Positions 20,001-31,964 of a stretch of DNA of 64,000 nt are shown one piece after another (the stretch's first letter is position 1; every line of letters begins with the position of its first letter). The translations under genes and the position numbers were made by a program. Under the pieces are notes generated by a model. That model saw only the letters and a list, made by a program, of their open reading frames with translations. It searched no databases and was not told where the DNA came from. The stretch spans positions 2,599,863-2,663,862 of the forward strand of contig VUYV01000088.1 of assembly GCA_008711295.1 (NCBI GenBank). Direction: 5' to 3'. This DNA comes from Anarhynchus alexandrinus. Taxonomy: Eukaryota; Chordata; Aves; Charadriiformes; Charadriidae.

Positions 20001-23000
20001 GAATTTTTCTTTCCTTTGTCTCACCCACTTCTCCTTCATATTTGCCGTATCCTCTATTCAGAATGCTTTTTTCCACTCCTTGATGTGTTCCCCTTACACA
20101 TACTCTGCCCTCTACCCAGCAAAGTCAGTATTTTTATGTTTGCCCTTTAGCAGATGTCTTCCCTTTCACTTCCTACCCCTGTTTCATCTGTGTGGCCGTG
20201 CTTTGTCCAACTCTCTTCAGTTCATCAACATTTTGCCCATAAATTTGGTGCTGAAATTGCCCCACGATAGCAGGTGGAGCCTTCTGCTTTTGCATGGGTC
20301 ATCCCCCACCACACATACACAAAATGCAGCGTTTGCAAGTGAGGACACTCAACTTTGGGGTTTCTGAGGACGGTTTGCTCAAGGGTCATTGGGGAAACCA
20401 CAGGGCTCTGCGACCAATTGTGTAGTTATGAGAAACCAGCTAACAGGAGAGCACCGTGCCAGAAGAGCTGACATCCGAGACTCTGCTGTTAATTGCAATA
20501 TCTGCACTTTGGCCTCACAAGCTATGTTAAGGATCAGACCGCAGTCTCCTGGCAGCCAAGGGACGTTATTTTATCCATTACTATGCCATTCTTGAGCTTG
20601 TCTGCATAGTATTCAGGGAGGGGAAGAGGGAGTTACTATTAAAATAGATTTAGTTTCTATTAACTAGTCTCCTTGCTCCATCTGCTTCATCATGTGCATC
20701 AACCCCCTCCACCGGCCACCCGCGCCTGCAGGTTGGCATTATATCTGGACTGGTGGCATGCCCACATTTCTTCCTCCTGATGAAAATGTTTGACTAGCTT
20801 GGTTTTAATAACCTTTTTCCATATGAAGTGCTGCTGCCATTCATTGTAATGCCACTTCAGTCTCTGACCGAGTGCTTTACTGGAAGGCAACATAAGATCT
20901 TTAAGCAATCATGAAAGGGAAAGCAGAACTGTGCTACTTGACCATATAATGTACCGAGAGATACGAGAGCCATGAAGCGCATCACAGACAGCATGCTGTC
21001 ATTATTCAGTGAGGAGAACACCAGTAGGTTAAATTATCAACCCCATGTGAAGTACACCTCCAGCTCAAGGATTGTCGTTGAGTGCATACCCCTTCCCGCA
21101 ATGACCTGTCACGAGAATAGAAATACTTGCATATTTTCCTATGGCAACAGCAAAGGAGAATGATGTTATGATGTTATCCACTTGGAGAGAAGAGTACCTT
21201 TTATCTATTATTTCCTTTACATTTATTCTGCCTTTTAATCTCAAGTGTGCTTGCTGTCCTGCACAAACCCCATTTAAGGTTTTCCAGCCTGAAATGGATT
21301 ACTATATCCTACAGCCCCAACACTTGAATTTTGGAGGGGAAAGGAGGCTGTTTCTCTGTTGCAGTGCTTCCTCTCCCGTCTCTTCCTTCCCTCCAGCAGA
21401 TTTTTGAAATAATCAATGTCCCCGCTGTATCCCACAGTAAGCCTCTGACCCACAGGGGCTCATGTCCATGGCCAGTAGCTTTTAACCAAAAAGCCCAACT
21501 AAAGCATGTTTTTCCAACACTAGGCTCCCCAACCACCCAACTTGCACTATGAACGTGTTAAGGACTTAGAGCAGCAACAGAAGTTGGAGTCTCCTGAGTG
21601 TTTGCATGAGGTTACCAAGCCCTGGAAAGGACAACAACCTGGGAAGAGTGTGGGTAGCACTTGGGATGAAGTAAGGGTAAAAACTGAAGGTGGTCATCCA
21701 CACCTAGGTGGCAGGAATGACAGCTTGAGTTTTCCAAGCTCCCTGTGTCCGTGAACAATTTCTGCCTCCATGGTAACAAAACAAAAATAAACCCCACTGT
21801 TTTCTCTCTACCTGTCTCTGGAGGGGTGTCCCTCGTGTCTGTCTGCCATATCTTCATCAGGATCAGGATACTGCTTGCTGCGAATGTCTCCCTTCCTGAA
21901 AGGAAGAGCAGAGATTTCTCTGTTTCTCTATCTCAGGCTTACTTTATACCAATTTATGAAATTGTAGCTAAGGCGAAAAGCAGTAAAAAAAATAGAAAGG
22001 TGATGTATTGAAAAATTGATGAAAATCAAACACAATTGCCTCTTAAAAAAAAAGAAAGAAAAAGAATATCAGACTGTCTGCCTATTTAAAAGAAAGAAAG
22101 AAAACTCACTGTAAAAATAACCAAGGGGTTTCCCTCTCTTTCTTTAACAAAAAGGAATGTGAAGTCAGTGATTCAGTCTCCTGAGAAGTCACTGTTTCTG
22201 CCTTGAGGGAGCCCCAAATAATTTCCCTGTGAGATTTGGGAGCCGAGTACTTTTTTTGTGCGAGAGTTTCATTCTCCTACAAAACAGTGCTAGTCAAAGG
22301 GAAAAAAAACCCAGGAAGATGTGATAATTAAATATGGAAAATTTCTGATGAGTGTCTTAACTGGAAAAAATGTCACATATGCAAGTCTGATTTGGAATGG
22401 GATGCGAGACGGGTTGTTAGGACAGATAAGTCTTTCTGATGAATTATAGTGGCTTAGTGGCACCGAGAAGAAACTGAATACTCCTTGTTCTATTTTCTGG
22501 ATGAATTAGTTTCTTCCCATCTGTTCCCAAGGATCAGTGACATTTTCCTAATACATACGTGGTTTTTTGACATATGCCTGTAGATACCCAGCATAACAGA
22601 AGCCCAACTTTAACCCATCACTTGTTTTGTCTGTTTTCATGCGGGGTACTGCAGCCCCGTACATCCCCCTGGGCACGCATTGATGTGGGGTGAGATGAAC
22701 TGAGCCAGACCACCCCATGGCCATGCTGGAACAGAAGCAGACACCACAAAACCATTATTTTCCTTCTAGTTTAATCAGTTCGAAGCCCAGTTAAGGAAAT
22801 GATCTCTCTTCTGGAGAAATTCATCAGCTTTTGCTTAACTCGTGTCAAATTAAATCTCTTGTTAAATATTTAATGGAATAAGGTGGTTTTACAAGAACCT
22901 GAGGGTTACGACGCCAGCTGTGCGAGAGGTAAGCAAATGCCAAAAGTAAAGCTGCTGGAGCTGGTTTAAGGCCATCTCTTTCCGCGTTTGTAAAAGGACA

Positions 23001-23567
23001 CAGTCATAGTGTTATAGATCTGGGAGGAGCATCGGACCCCTTCAACGTTGCGTAGGGGCCATTACAAGAGATGTAAGAGTGTAGTCAAGATGATATTGCA
23101 CCTCCTCTCCAGCGCGCTGCCTTGACTCCCCGCACTCGGGAGGAGGGTGGCAGGGGCTGAAGCTGGCAGAACCCTGTCCAGGCTGATTCTCCACTGGAGA
23201 CGCAAGAGACTCACTCTTTTCCAAGCATATAAAAATGCAGATTTTGAAGAGGCTTTAACGTATAGCTACATATGGATAATTTTTATAGAAGTGTCCCTGG
23301 ACACCAGCGTAGCCACCCAGGAAACGTCTGCTCCACGCCCCAAAGGGCTTAGGCACTTGCTGCTTAGAGAACTGGTTGTGAGGCTTATTTTAGCAATGTA
23401 TTTTCCCGTCTTTTGTTCCCAGACACTGCTGATTGGTTTCACTGAAATGGTTATTAAAAAAACCTGTATCGCATCAAGACAGACACCATCATGAGAAATT
23501 TCAGCCCAACTGGCTCATATTTAATAACGTGCATATGGTGTGCTAGCAGCATAAGGGACAAGTCAAC

Positions 23568-23578
23568 TAATTAAATTA
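23568..23578. promoter_or_regulatory. Paired-class homeodomain P3-like site
   Basis: TAATTAAATTA fits the TAAT-N3-ATTA palindrome known as P3, bound by paired-class homeodomain dimers. It sits in a repeat-free AT-rich patch (about 23560-23680). Whether it is used is unknown. Confidence 0.2.
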
Positions 23579-24313
23579 GAATTATTTTATTTGATAATTT
23601 ATGGTTAGTTTTAGCAATATTTCTAATAATGCTGCAGCTAACACAAGAATTTTAAAGCATCCTTGGAAACTCTGATTGAACTTGACTTAGGATAAGGCAC
23701 TTGGCACAATTTGAAACCCCAACCTCACACAGTTCATTGCTAAAATACAGGACTGCTTGGAGGTACACACACATCTGAAAATAAAAATGCAGGTGAATTT
23801 ACGAGACAGATGAAGGGGGAGGGGGGGGAAATCGTGTCTCAGAAAATCTTCTGGATTATGTGGGTGACCTTCCCACAAGCCAAAGCAGAATACAAAAGAC
23901 AATCAACTATTGGATATTATTAAGGGTGTCTCTGCACTGTGGGTTTCTTCTGTAGTTAGCTGCTGCACAGGCATGGGAAGCATCTGAGTTAAAATTTGAA
24001 GCAATTCAAAATTCTGAAACAACTTGACATCTTAATTTCATATGTAAGAGTGGAGCTTTCACGGTGACTCCATTAGGCTTCAGGAGAGGATAATTGTGCT
24101 TTACCAGTTTAGCGGGAGGTGCGTACTGGGGCATGAAGGACTGATGAACTTTAAAAGTGCCTTTGAGAACTTGGAGAGAGAAGAACAAAACCAGGAAATG
24201 TTTCCTCATTTTTCTTTCCCTAGCCTCGGAGGTTTAGAGAAACGTGACTTATCTATAAATAAGGGGAATGTATAAATAAAAAAAACAGTCTCCAGACCTG
24301 AACCTAAAACTGA

Positions 24314-24484
<171 letters not shown>

Positions 24485-25944
24485 TGAGAAAAACCATTAA
24501 AACTGAATTACCGGTGCCTTAACATTTTCTGCTGATAAATAAGCTAATACTGCCTAACAGTGAAGGGGACAGGGGAAGGGAGGTGTGTACCATCTGGGGG
24601 TTTGCCTCATCTCCTTTTTTATACATGTTCAGAGACACAGCAATTTCCCAAAGTGCTCGTCCAGGACCCTGCTATGGTTCGTGCGTGTCTTCACGTTCAG
24701 GCGCGATGGATCGTGGGGAGGGACGTGTGTTGGGCTCCTCCAGCAGTTTTCCTCAGTTTGCCATGTGTAACCGGAGGATGATAAATACCCGCTGTAGGAG
24801 AGGCCACCATAATGTGGAACATGATTTTGCTAACTAGCTAAAAGATCCCTGAAAGAAAAAAACCACTGAGTAAGCACCACACACTGATATTAATTATTAT
24901 TTATTACGTGCTTTTGATTGCTTTTTGGGCTCGCTTCCCCGAGCCCAGTCACAGGTTTAACAAACTTCCCAAATTGGCTGACAAAAATAAAACTTGGCAC
25001 CCATCGCAGGTACTGGCAGCACTTAAAGGCCTTTTAAAAAGTATTACATGGCTGTTACAGAAAGATGGGCTTGTTTCAGGCTTTAAACAGCGCCAGCCCC
25101 TCGCAGAGCAGACCCGCGCTGGGGACTGGCCGAGCTATCGGTTTCACGGGGAAAAGCCATGGCTGATCCTGCACGCTGCCGCAGGCGCTGGGTGAGGGTT
25201 TGTTATCGGTGTTCGATGCAGCAGCGTCTTGAGGCACTAAGCAAAACCAAGGCGGAGGGGTTGTGCCGGGGCAAAACACTGGCCAGAGTGGGAGGAATAG
25301 CAGCGACGGGGCAGCAGCCGGGCCCACCATGGACCCGCATCTCCAAAACGTTCAGCCAACAGCTCTTCTCTTTGCCCCAGGGGTGTCCCTGCTCCCCGTC
25401 CTATGGTTGAAAAACACCTCCGTGTTTTAACTTGTTGCATTTAACATTTCACTTTGGTGGAAAAAATTTCTTCTTTAGAAAGAATGCCCGGTTTCTCTTT
25501 TTTTTACTGTTTGTTTCTGGTTTTCTCCTTTTTTTCTCGTTCTTTTATTAATTTAAGGAGCGCCCTCTCTTGGCTGCTGAAGCATATTTTGTTGTAAGTA
25601 AAGGGGTCGGAGCACCCAGTTCCATCCCGGGCGGCTGCGGCCGTGTGTGTCCTGTGCTAGGGTCAAGTCTTCCTTGTCCCTCCGTGTAGAAGGAGGCAAA
25701 GCAGGATGAGGAGGAGCCTGCCGTGCTCAGGCAGCTGCCAATTATACTTTTCTCCTGAAAACCAGAAATAAGGGGTGCGATGCAGCTCAGGATTAGAGCC
25801 CTAACCAGTAAAATGAAACACGAGGGACTTGTACATTTGATACATTCCCGTATTGTCCCATAGAGAGAGATGAACTGCTCTTTGAACATCTCTATTTTGT
25901 AGAACATAAGAAAAATCTGTTAATTATGCATCTGGAACACAGTA

Positions 25945-28240
25945 CAAGAGAAATTGCATAGTCATGGGTGATTTCAACCAGGGGCTGTTGGCAGAGCATC
26001 TCACCCGAAAACTTCCCAAGGTTTCCAACGTGAAGGGATGCTTCGCTCTGCGCCCTGCCGAAGGGAATCCAGTGGGAGACCTTGTGATGGATCAGGGAGA
26101 GTAAACCCGTAACCTAAATATTAGCTGCTGCTTAGGCACTGTAATAAACTGGCTTTGCTTAAGTAGAATATGACACCCATCAGTAAAAAGTAACTTCAAA
26201 CTTTTAAATTTATTTTTTTTTTTCCAAAGCCTAAAGCAACAGTGGACTGGAAACCTACATTTATAGGGGGATAGTCACCAAAAAAAGGAACAGTTCCGTA
26301 CATCCCGACTGGATGCCAAAAGAGGCACACTTTCAAAAATTCTTAAAGGTGCTGGGGAAAATATTTAAGCCAAAAAGAAATGTAAAACCTATGACAAAAA
26401 AAATAAATAAATCAGTATGTATGGAAACAGGGAAAATGGGAGGTTTGCAGTACCAAATAGGTTAAAAACTGGCTGCTGCTACAGGAGGCTGAGGGAACCA
26501 GGGAAGTAGTGAAGGCTAAGAAAGGCATTTTAAACCTTTTGAGATCAAATTTGTAATTTTAATCAGTTATAAAACCATTGCTGACGAGGCTGATGAGGCA
26601 GCAACGTGTAGCACAAACCAGTCGGATGGGTATTTCTCATCTGTATTCAGAAGGGCGCAAGAAGGTTTGGTTCCATATTCTGCTGCGAGGGAACCAGAAG
26701 CGGTCACCGTTGGCAGCAAGGAAAAATGTGAACGAAAAAGGTCAGAAATTAAGTTCTCAAATCAGGCAACCCGGCCGGCTTGGATGCAGGTGTCTTTAGA
26801 GACTTCGCTGAGAAGCTGTTTGAACCACTAATGTTGATTTTTAATAACTCTTACAGTGCAGGATGGATCAGGGCACTGCCAAAGCGTTTCCATATTTTGT
26901 AAAGGTGAAAGGGAGAATTTTAGTGCGGCAATTAATTTTGCAAAGTACCAACATCAGGCCAAGTGGTCTCACTTAGCCTGATCTTGGTCCTCTGCAAAAT
27001 ACCAGAGTGGTTAATTTGGGGTTTCATCAACAAATAACTAAATACTAATAATACAATGGACAGCAATCAATGTGCTTTCCTGGAAAATGGGTCTTGTTAA
27101 ACCGACCTGTTGTGTTTTGCTTTTTGGGGGGGAATTTGGTTCTTTGTTTTGGTTTTTAATGAAACACGCCTGGCTGCTAAAGACAACTGTGATGCTATAA
27201 TATACTGCGATTTCTCCAAGGTATTTGGCTGGTATTATATGGAATTAACAAGGCACACATTAGAGAGATTAAATCTGCTTCACTGACAGATCTCAAAATG
27301 TAGTTGTTAATGAGAAGATATCATTGAGCAAGGCCACTGGTAGCGAGCATTGATTCTTCTTCAATGCTATTTAATATATCTACCAACAATCCAGGTAGTA
27401 GAAAAACTCCCCTGGTAAAGGTTGCAGGTGGTATAACATTTGGTGGGTAAAAAATATTACAGAAGGAGCTATTCTAGCCAGTTAGCTGCATGTCTCAGTT
27501 AGAGGGTCTCAAGCTAGCGGCAGACTTTTAGAGGCAAAGTAATACATGGAGGAAGCACGGTCGCGAGCTGTACCCGCGTAGCAGCCCTGCTGCCCTTGGA
27601 AAGGCAGGAACCCGGAGGAGGACGTAAAGGAGAACACTCAGACCTACACAACACGAGCTCTCATCCCAATGCCGTGGATAAAAGGTCAGTGCAATATTGG
27701 ATATATCCTAGGAGCCCTAACACCGAAATGAAAACAAGTTGAAGGTGGGAAGAGAGAGTGCTGCTGCATACGGCATCGGCGAGACGAATGCAGGTCTTGG
27801 GTCCACGCATCACATGCGGAAATATCGGCAGAAGTTCAAAGGGAAGCTGCAAAAAATGACCCCGGGTTGCAAATCAGATCTTTGACGTGAAATTTGAGGA
27901 GTTTATCAAAGAAAGGCTGAGAGGTGACTTGATCACTGGGAGCAAGTGGAAAAGCTTTCAGTCTCACAGACAAAGGCGTAGCAGGTTACACGGGCTAAAA
28001 AGTCAAGTTACACATCTCAGCCTTGAAGTGAGGCACTTTCCCAACAGCAAGGATAATTAAACAGTGAACCAGCAAGGGAGGGGGCGAACTCACCAACACT
28101 CGGTGTCTTTAAGAGGAGATTAGATACGTTTCCAAGAGAGATACTGCCTGGGGAAAAGTCCATGGGCTGCGTATACACAAGCTCAGATTAACTGAGTGCA
28201 GAGATCCCTTCTGACCTTAGTCTATGAATCTATAAATGCC
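25945..28240 (+). mobile_element. Ancient near-full-span CR1 LINE relic
   Basis: Blocks in CR1 order run along the + strand. Near 25963 a GTCATGGGTGATTTCAACCA block encodes the V-M-G-D-F-N endonuclease motif. At 26940-27310 there are reverse-transcriptase-region blocks (GCCAAGTGGTCTCACTTAGC, GGTTTCATCAACAAATAACT, GGTCTTGTTAAACCGACCTG, CAGATCTCAAAATGTAGTTG). At 27895-28110 there are ORF2-end blocks (AAGGCTGAGAGGTGACTTGA, CAGACAAAGGCGTAGCAGG). At 28205-28235 the 3' end reads CCCTTCTGACCTTAGTCTATG. Many stops and indels show it is dead. It resembles the old CR1 lineage well kept in turtles and crocodilians more than recent avian CR1. Family assignment is from memory of consensus blocks. Confidence 0.75.
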
Positions 28241-30420
28241 TCATTCCAGTCATTAGCATGGATCACAAAAAACACGGTTTAAAAGCAGCAACATAAACAA
28301 CTTAAAAATTAACTGCATGCTATTGATCTCCTCTCAGCAGGAATCACTCGATACCAAATTTGCTGGGAAAAATCTTGACCGCATCACTTTTATTTTTATC
28401 TGCACTGTTTCTACATGTTAGTGACAAGGGAGCGTGGTGGCTTCGAGCACGGGGAAATGTGCATGATATTCCCCACGTGTGAAAAATTAAAGGTCCATTC
28501 AAATAGTTTTAATATCAAGTTAAATTACTTTTAATGAAAAACAAAAAATAAATGGTTCAGGTCTCCAGCTCACAATCAACAGAAGAGCGAATTGAGCATC
28601 ATTTTCAGATTAAGCCCGGCCTGATGGAAGTCAGTAAGAAATTTGTGTTGGCCTAGAATTAACCCTTTGAGGGATGGTGCCAAATGGGCAAAGAGCTACA
28701 ATAGGCTTGAAGTGTTTTAAAATTCACGGAGAGTTCACGTGCAGATCTTGAACATCTTCCACATGACATGTGAGGGAAATATTTGACATTTCGCAAACCT
28801 CAGGCAAGTGTGTCCTGTTTGCCACGTGGACCCCGTCTCAGTTTGGCAGCCCCTGGTCGTTTGTGGGATCTTCGGAGGCAGAGGCGGCAGACAGGGATGA
28901 AGAACCGGGATGATCGCACCTTGCTGTGCCGGACACCTACCTCCAGAAGGACTTGCAAAAACATCCCTCCCCTCCAGCGCTGGGCAGTCCTCCCTCTGCA
29001 GGCAGGCGCTCTCCCCTCCCGCCATGCCCTTCATGAGTTTATTTTTCCACGAGCAAAAGGAATACTGAATGCGTTTCTGTGCATGATTAAAAATTCCATA
29101 TTCTGCTTGCTTAGGATGCAGGCGGCGTGCAAACAGGCGTGTGCTACAGAGAGCCTCCACGGGGCAACAGCGGCAGCGTGATGGTGCCAGCAATAATTCC
29201 ACAGCAGCTAATTTAGTACCAGCAATTCCCAACAGACACCAGAAAAGCATTTTCTTCCTGCTCCTCTGACTGCTAACCAGTAAGATTTATTAGATGGTTC
29301 TGCCGAATGGAAATCTTTAATAAAACTTCGACTCGGGCTGAACAGCACAAAACCAGGGTCGGTTTGTGGATTTTTTTTCTTTTTTTTCCCCCCTTCTTCT
29401 TTTTAAATAAGCCCTTGTTCTTGAACAGCGAAGCATGGTGACTCCTGTGCTTAACTACGAGGCATTGCTAATGTACGGCACCGGCCGCAGACTCCCCCAG
29501 CTGATTCCTTTCCTCGTTGCAAAGTCCGTGGTAACTCCAGGCACTGGAAAGGGTTAGAGCAGAGCTTGTTTGGACGGATATTCCCAGGTGAAGCTATTAC
29601 AGAGCACGGTTCCTTAATGGCCGCGCACTTCTCGAGCCCGCAGACGTAAAGGCTGCTCTGTTCAGCATGCAGCATTTGCAGCTGGAAGTGTTTGTGGTCC
29701 AGAAGGGAAAACCAAAATCTTCCAGCGTATCTGGAAGGAGACATGTGGCTGGGACTGTGCTCCACAGACAGCGGATGAGAACTGCCGCACCAAACTAATA
29801 GCAATAATTTCTGTAGCAGTTCATGACATGAAGGATTTCGGTGTGCATCAAAGCGTAACTGATACAGACAGAGCACTTGGGCCGTTACTGATGTGCGACG
29901 GACTTTGGAATAAAACATTGCTGGTTTTCAGCAACAAGTAACAATGCCACATGATGGTTTTGGATCATTAGCACGGGAAAGTGCTCACGGAATAGGGGAG
30001 AATACAACTGGAGCTTGGCCAAGACACCCACACTAATAATACCGCTTCAAGAAGTGGCATGATATCCTCCTAATTGACCATGACTAATCTGGACCCTCAT
30101 TTATCCATCTCATTGTAAAGATGACACCTCTGGCAGCACGACACGGCCACCCGAGCTCCAGCCCTCTCAAACATAACCACCCGGCTGCCAACCCAGCCAC
30201 AAACAACCCCGCGGGTTGTCAGCACCCCTACCGCACCCAGGACGACACTTTGGCACCCTGAGCACCACCGCCCACGGAGATGACGGCGATGTCTTTCACT
30301 TCGGCGTTGCAAACCCGAAGTTTCACTAAAAGGTCCCTGGTTTAAGCAAAAGCTCACGGGGCGTTTGCAGCTCTGCCCCGCACCGCACCGAGCCACTTCC
30401 CGCGGCAGCGGGTACCTTAC

Positions 30421-30568
30421 AGGCTTCTCTTAGCCTACTGCTTACTCCGTCCAGGTGATGAGCATCGTTCAGTTCCACCTCCAGGAAAACCTGCAGGCTT
30501 CCCTTATCCTAGCACTTACTCCGTCCAGGTGATGAGCATCGTTCAGTTCCACCTCCAGGAAAACCCTC
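30421..30568. repeat. 74-bp tandem duplication, two copies
   Basis: Two copies start at 30421 and 30495, 74 bp apart. About 51 bp is identical in both, from CTTACTCCGTCCAGG through CCTCCAGGAAAACC (first copy 30441-30491, second 30515-30565). The first part of each unit (AGGCTTCTCTTAGCC against AGGCTTCCCTTATCC) carries a few differences. This is either a recent local duplication or an assembly artefact. Confidence 0.95.
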
Positions 30569-31335
30569 CTGAAATCTTAGGGCAGGAAGGAAATTCATCC
30601 GCTACTAAACGCAGAGATTTTTTTTCTTCTTCTAACCAGATTCGGTGTCTATATCGAATTGATAATATTTAATAACCTTTATGGAACTGCTCCAAATAAA
30701 TTAGTGAGTGCGTGTGCATGCATAGGCAGGAGTGAGGAGGGAGAGGAGCTTTGTTTGTGGACTCAGAAGATATTACGTTTCAGGGAATCAAAACAACATG
30801 CTAATTCAGCTGTTTCAAATCTCTTTTACAACCCTAGACATTATTATACAGGATTTTTAATTGTTTTTCTTTTTTGACATTTCCTGATAAGGCTGATGTG
30901 ATCTTTAGAACTAAGCAGGAAATTTTACAAAAATAATAATAATCAAAATTAACGAATGTTGCTGGTAGTCCCACTCCTTGGTGCTACATCTTGCCATCAC
31001 AACTGGGAGAGAGCAGGGCTGGAGCAGGAGCTCCAGGCTCTCGGCTCTCAAACCCTACAGAAAGGAGGCGCTGACATCCTCCACTTTGGGTTGCTCCCAA
31101 ACTACTGCACATCAGGAGACTTTCACTGTAAGATGCTTCTGAATGAAAAGCAGAGGGTCCATAACACTCTTGGGGGGAAGGTGGCCACCAGACAAATGGC
31201 AGCTGAGCTGCCTGGGGAGGGCCCCAGCTGAAAGCACCGCCAGCTGGTGTGTGCTGAGCCCTGGTGCTTCACACCTGAGCTGGAGCATGAGTGGGTTTGC
31301 TCACAGGTGATTAAAAGTTGATTAGAAAGCAACGC

Positions 31336-31964
31336 AGAGTCAAATGCAGCAATGAAGGCAAATCAGATCCTGAGCTGCATCTGCAGGGGCATTACTAGCT
31401 GAGACAGAGATGTGATCATCCCACTCAATGTTTGTCAGGCTGCACCTGAAGTACTGTGTCCAGTTTTGGTCCCCACAATTCAAAAAAGATGTGGACTGAC
31501 TGGAAAGGGTCCAAAGGAGAGCCACAAAGATGATCAAAGGGCTGGAGAACCTGTCCTGTGAGGAAAGACTGAAGGAATTAGGTCTCTTCTCCCTGGAGAA
31601 GAGAAGGCGCAGGGGGAACCTCATCATATAACGCCAGTACTTAAAGGGTGGCTACAAGGAGGACAGAGGCTCTCTGTTCATGAGGAAGCACGTGGAGGAG
31701 ACAAGGGGTAACAGGTACAAGATGCATGAGGAGAAGTTCCATCTCAATATGAGGAAGACATTTTTTACAGTGTGAACAGTCAGTCACTGGGACAACCTCC
31801 GCAGGGACGTGATGGAATCCCCATTGCTAGAGGTTTTCAAGATGGGATTGGATAGAGTGCCAGATAATCTCATCAAGGCTCCCTTTCCTACAAAAGGTTG
31901 GACTAGATGCTCTGTCAAGGTCCCCTCCAGCCTGGGCTGTTCTATAGTCTATGATTCAATGATT
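31336..31964 (+). mobile_element. CR1 LINE, 5'-truncated
   Basis: On the + strand this matches the last part of CR1: GAAGGCAAATCAGATCCTGA near the left edge, then TGTGTCCAGTTTTGGTCCCC, AGGAGAGCCACAAAGATGAT, AAGGGCTGGAGAACCTG, TTCTCCCTGGAGAAGAGAAG, and the tail CTATAGTCTATGATTCAATG. Frame breaks such as a stop in the tract after AACCTCATCATATAA show it is inactive. The tail type with AGTCTATGATTC differs slightly from the other young copies. Confidence 0.92.

Noticed and set aside
22995..23045. Possible old CR1 3' tail (CACAGTCATAGTGTTATAGA)
   Set aside because: Resembles the start of a reversed CR1 tail for only about 20 bases and then diverges.
28735..29250. 171-codon minus frame in the last KLHL29 intron, with a 132-codon + frame over it
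   Set aside because: Both strands are open because of GC-rich composition. Cys-rich random-looking sequence with no domain was seen.
29451..29918. 155-codon minus frame
   Set aside because: No recognisable motif, membrane segment or conserved pattern. Likely chance.
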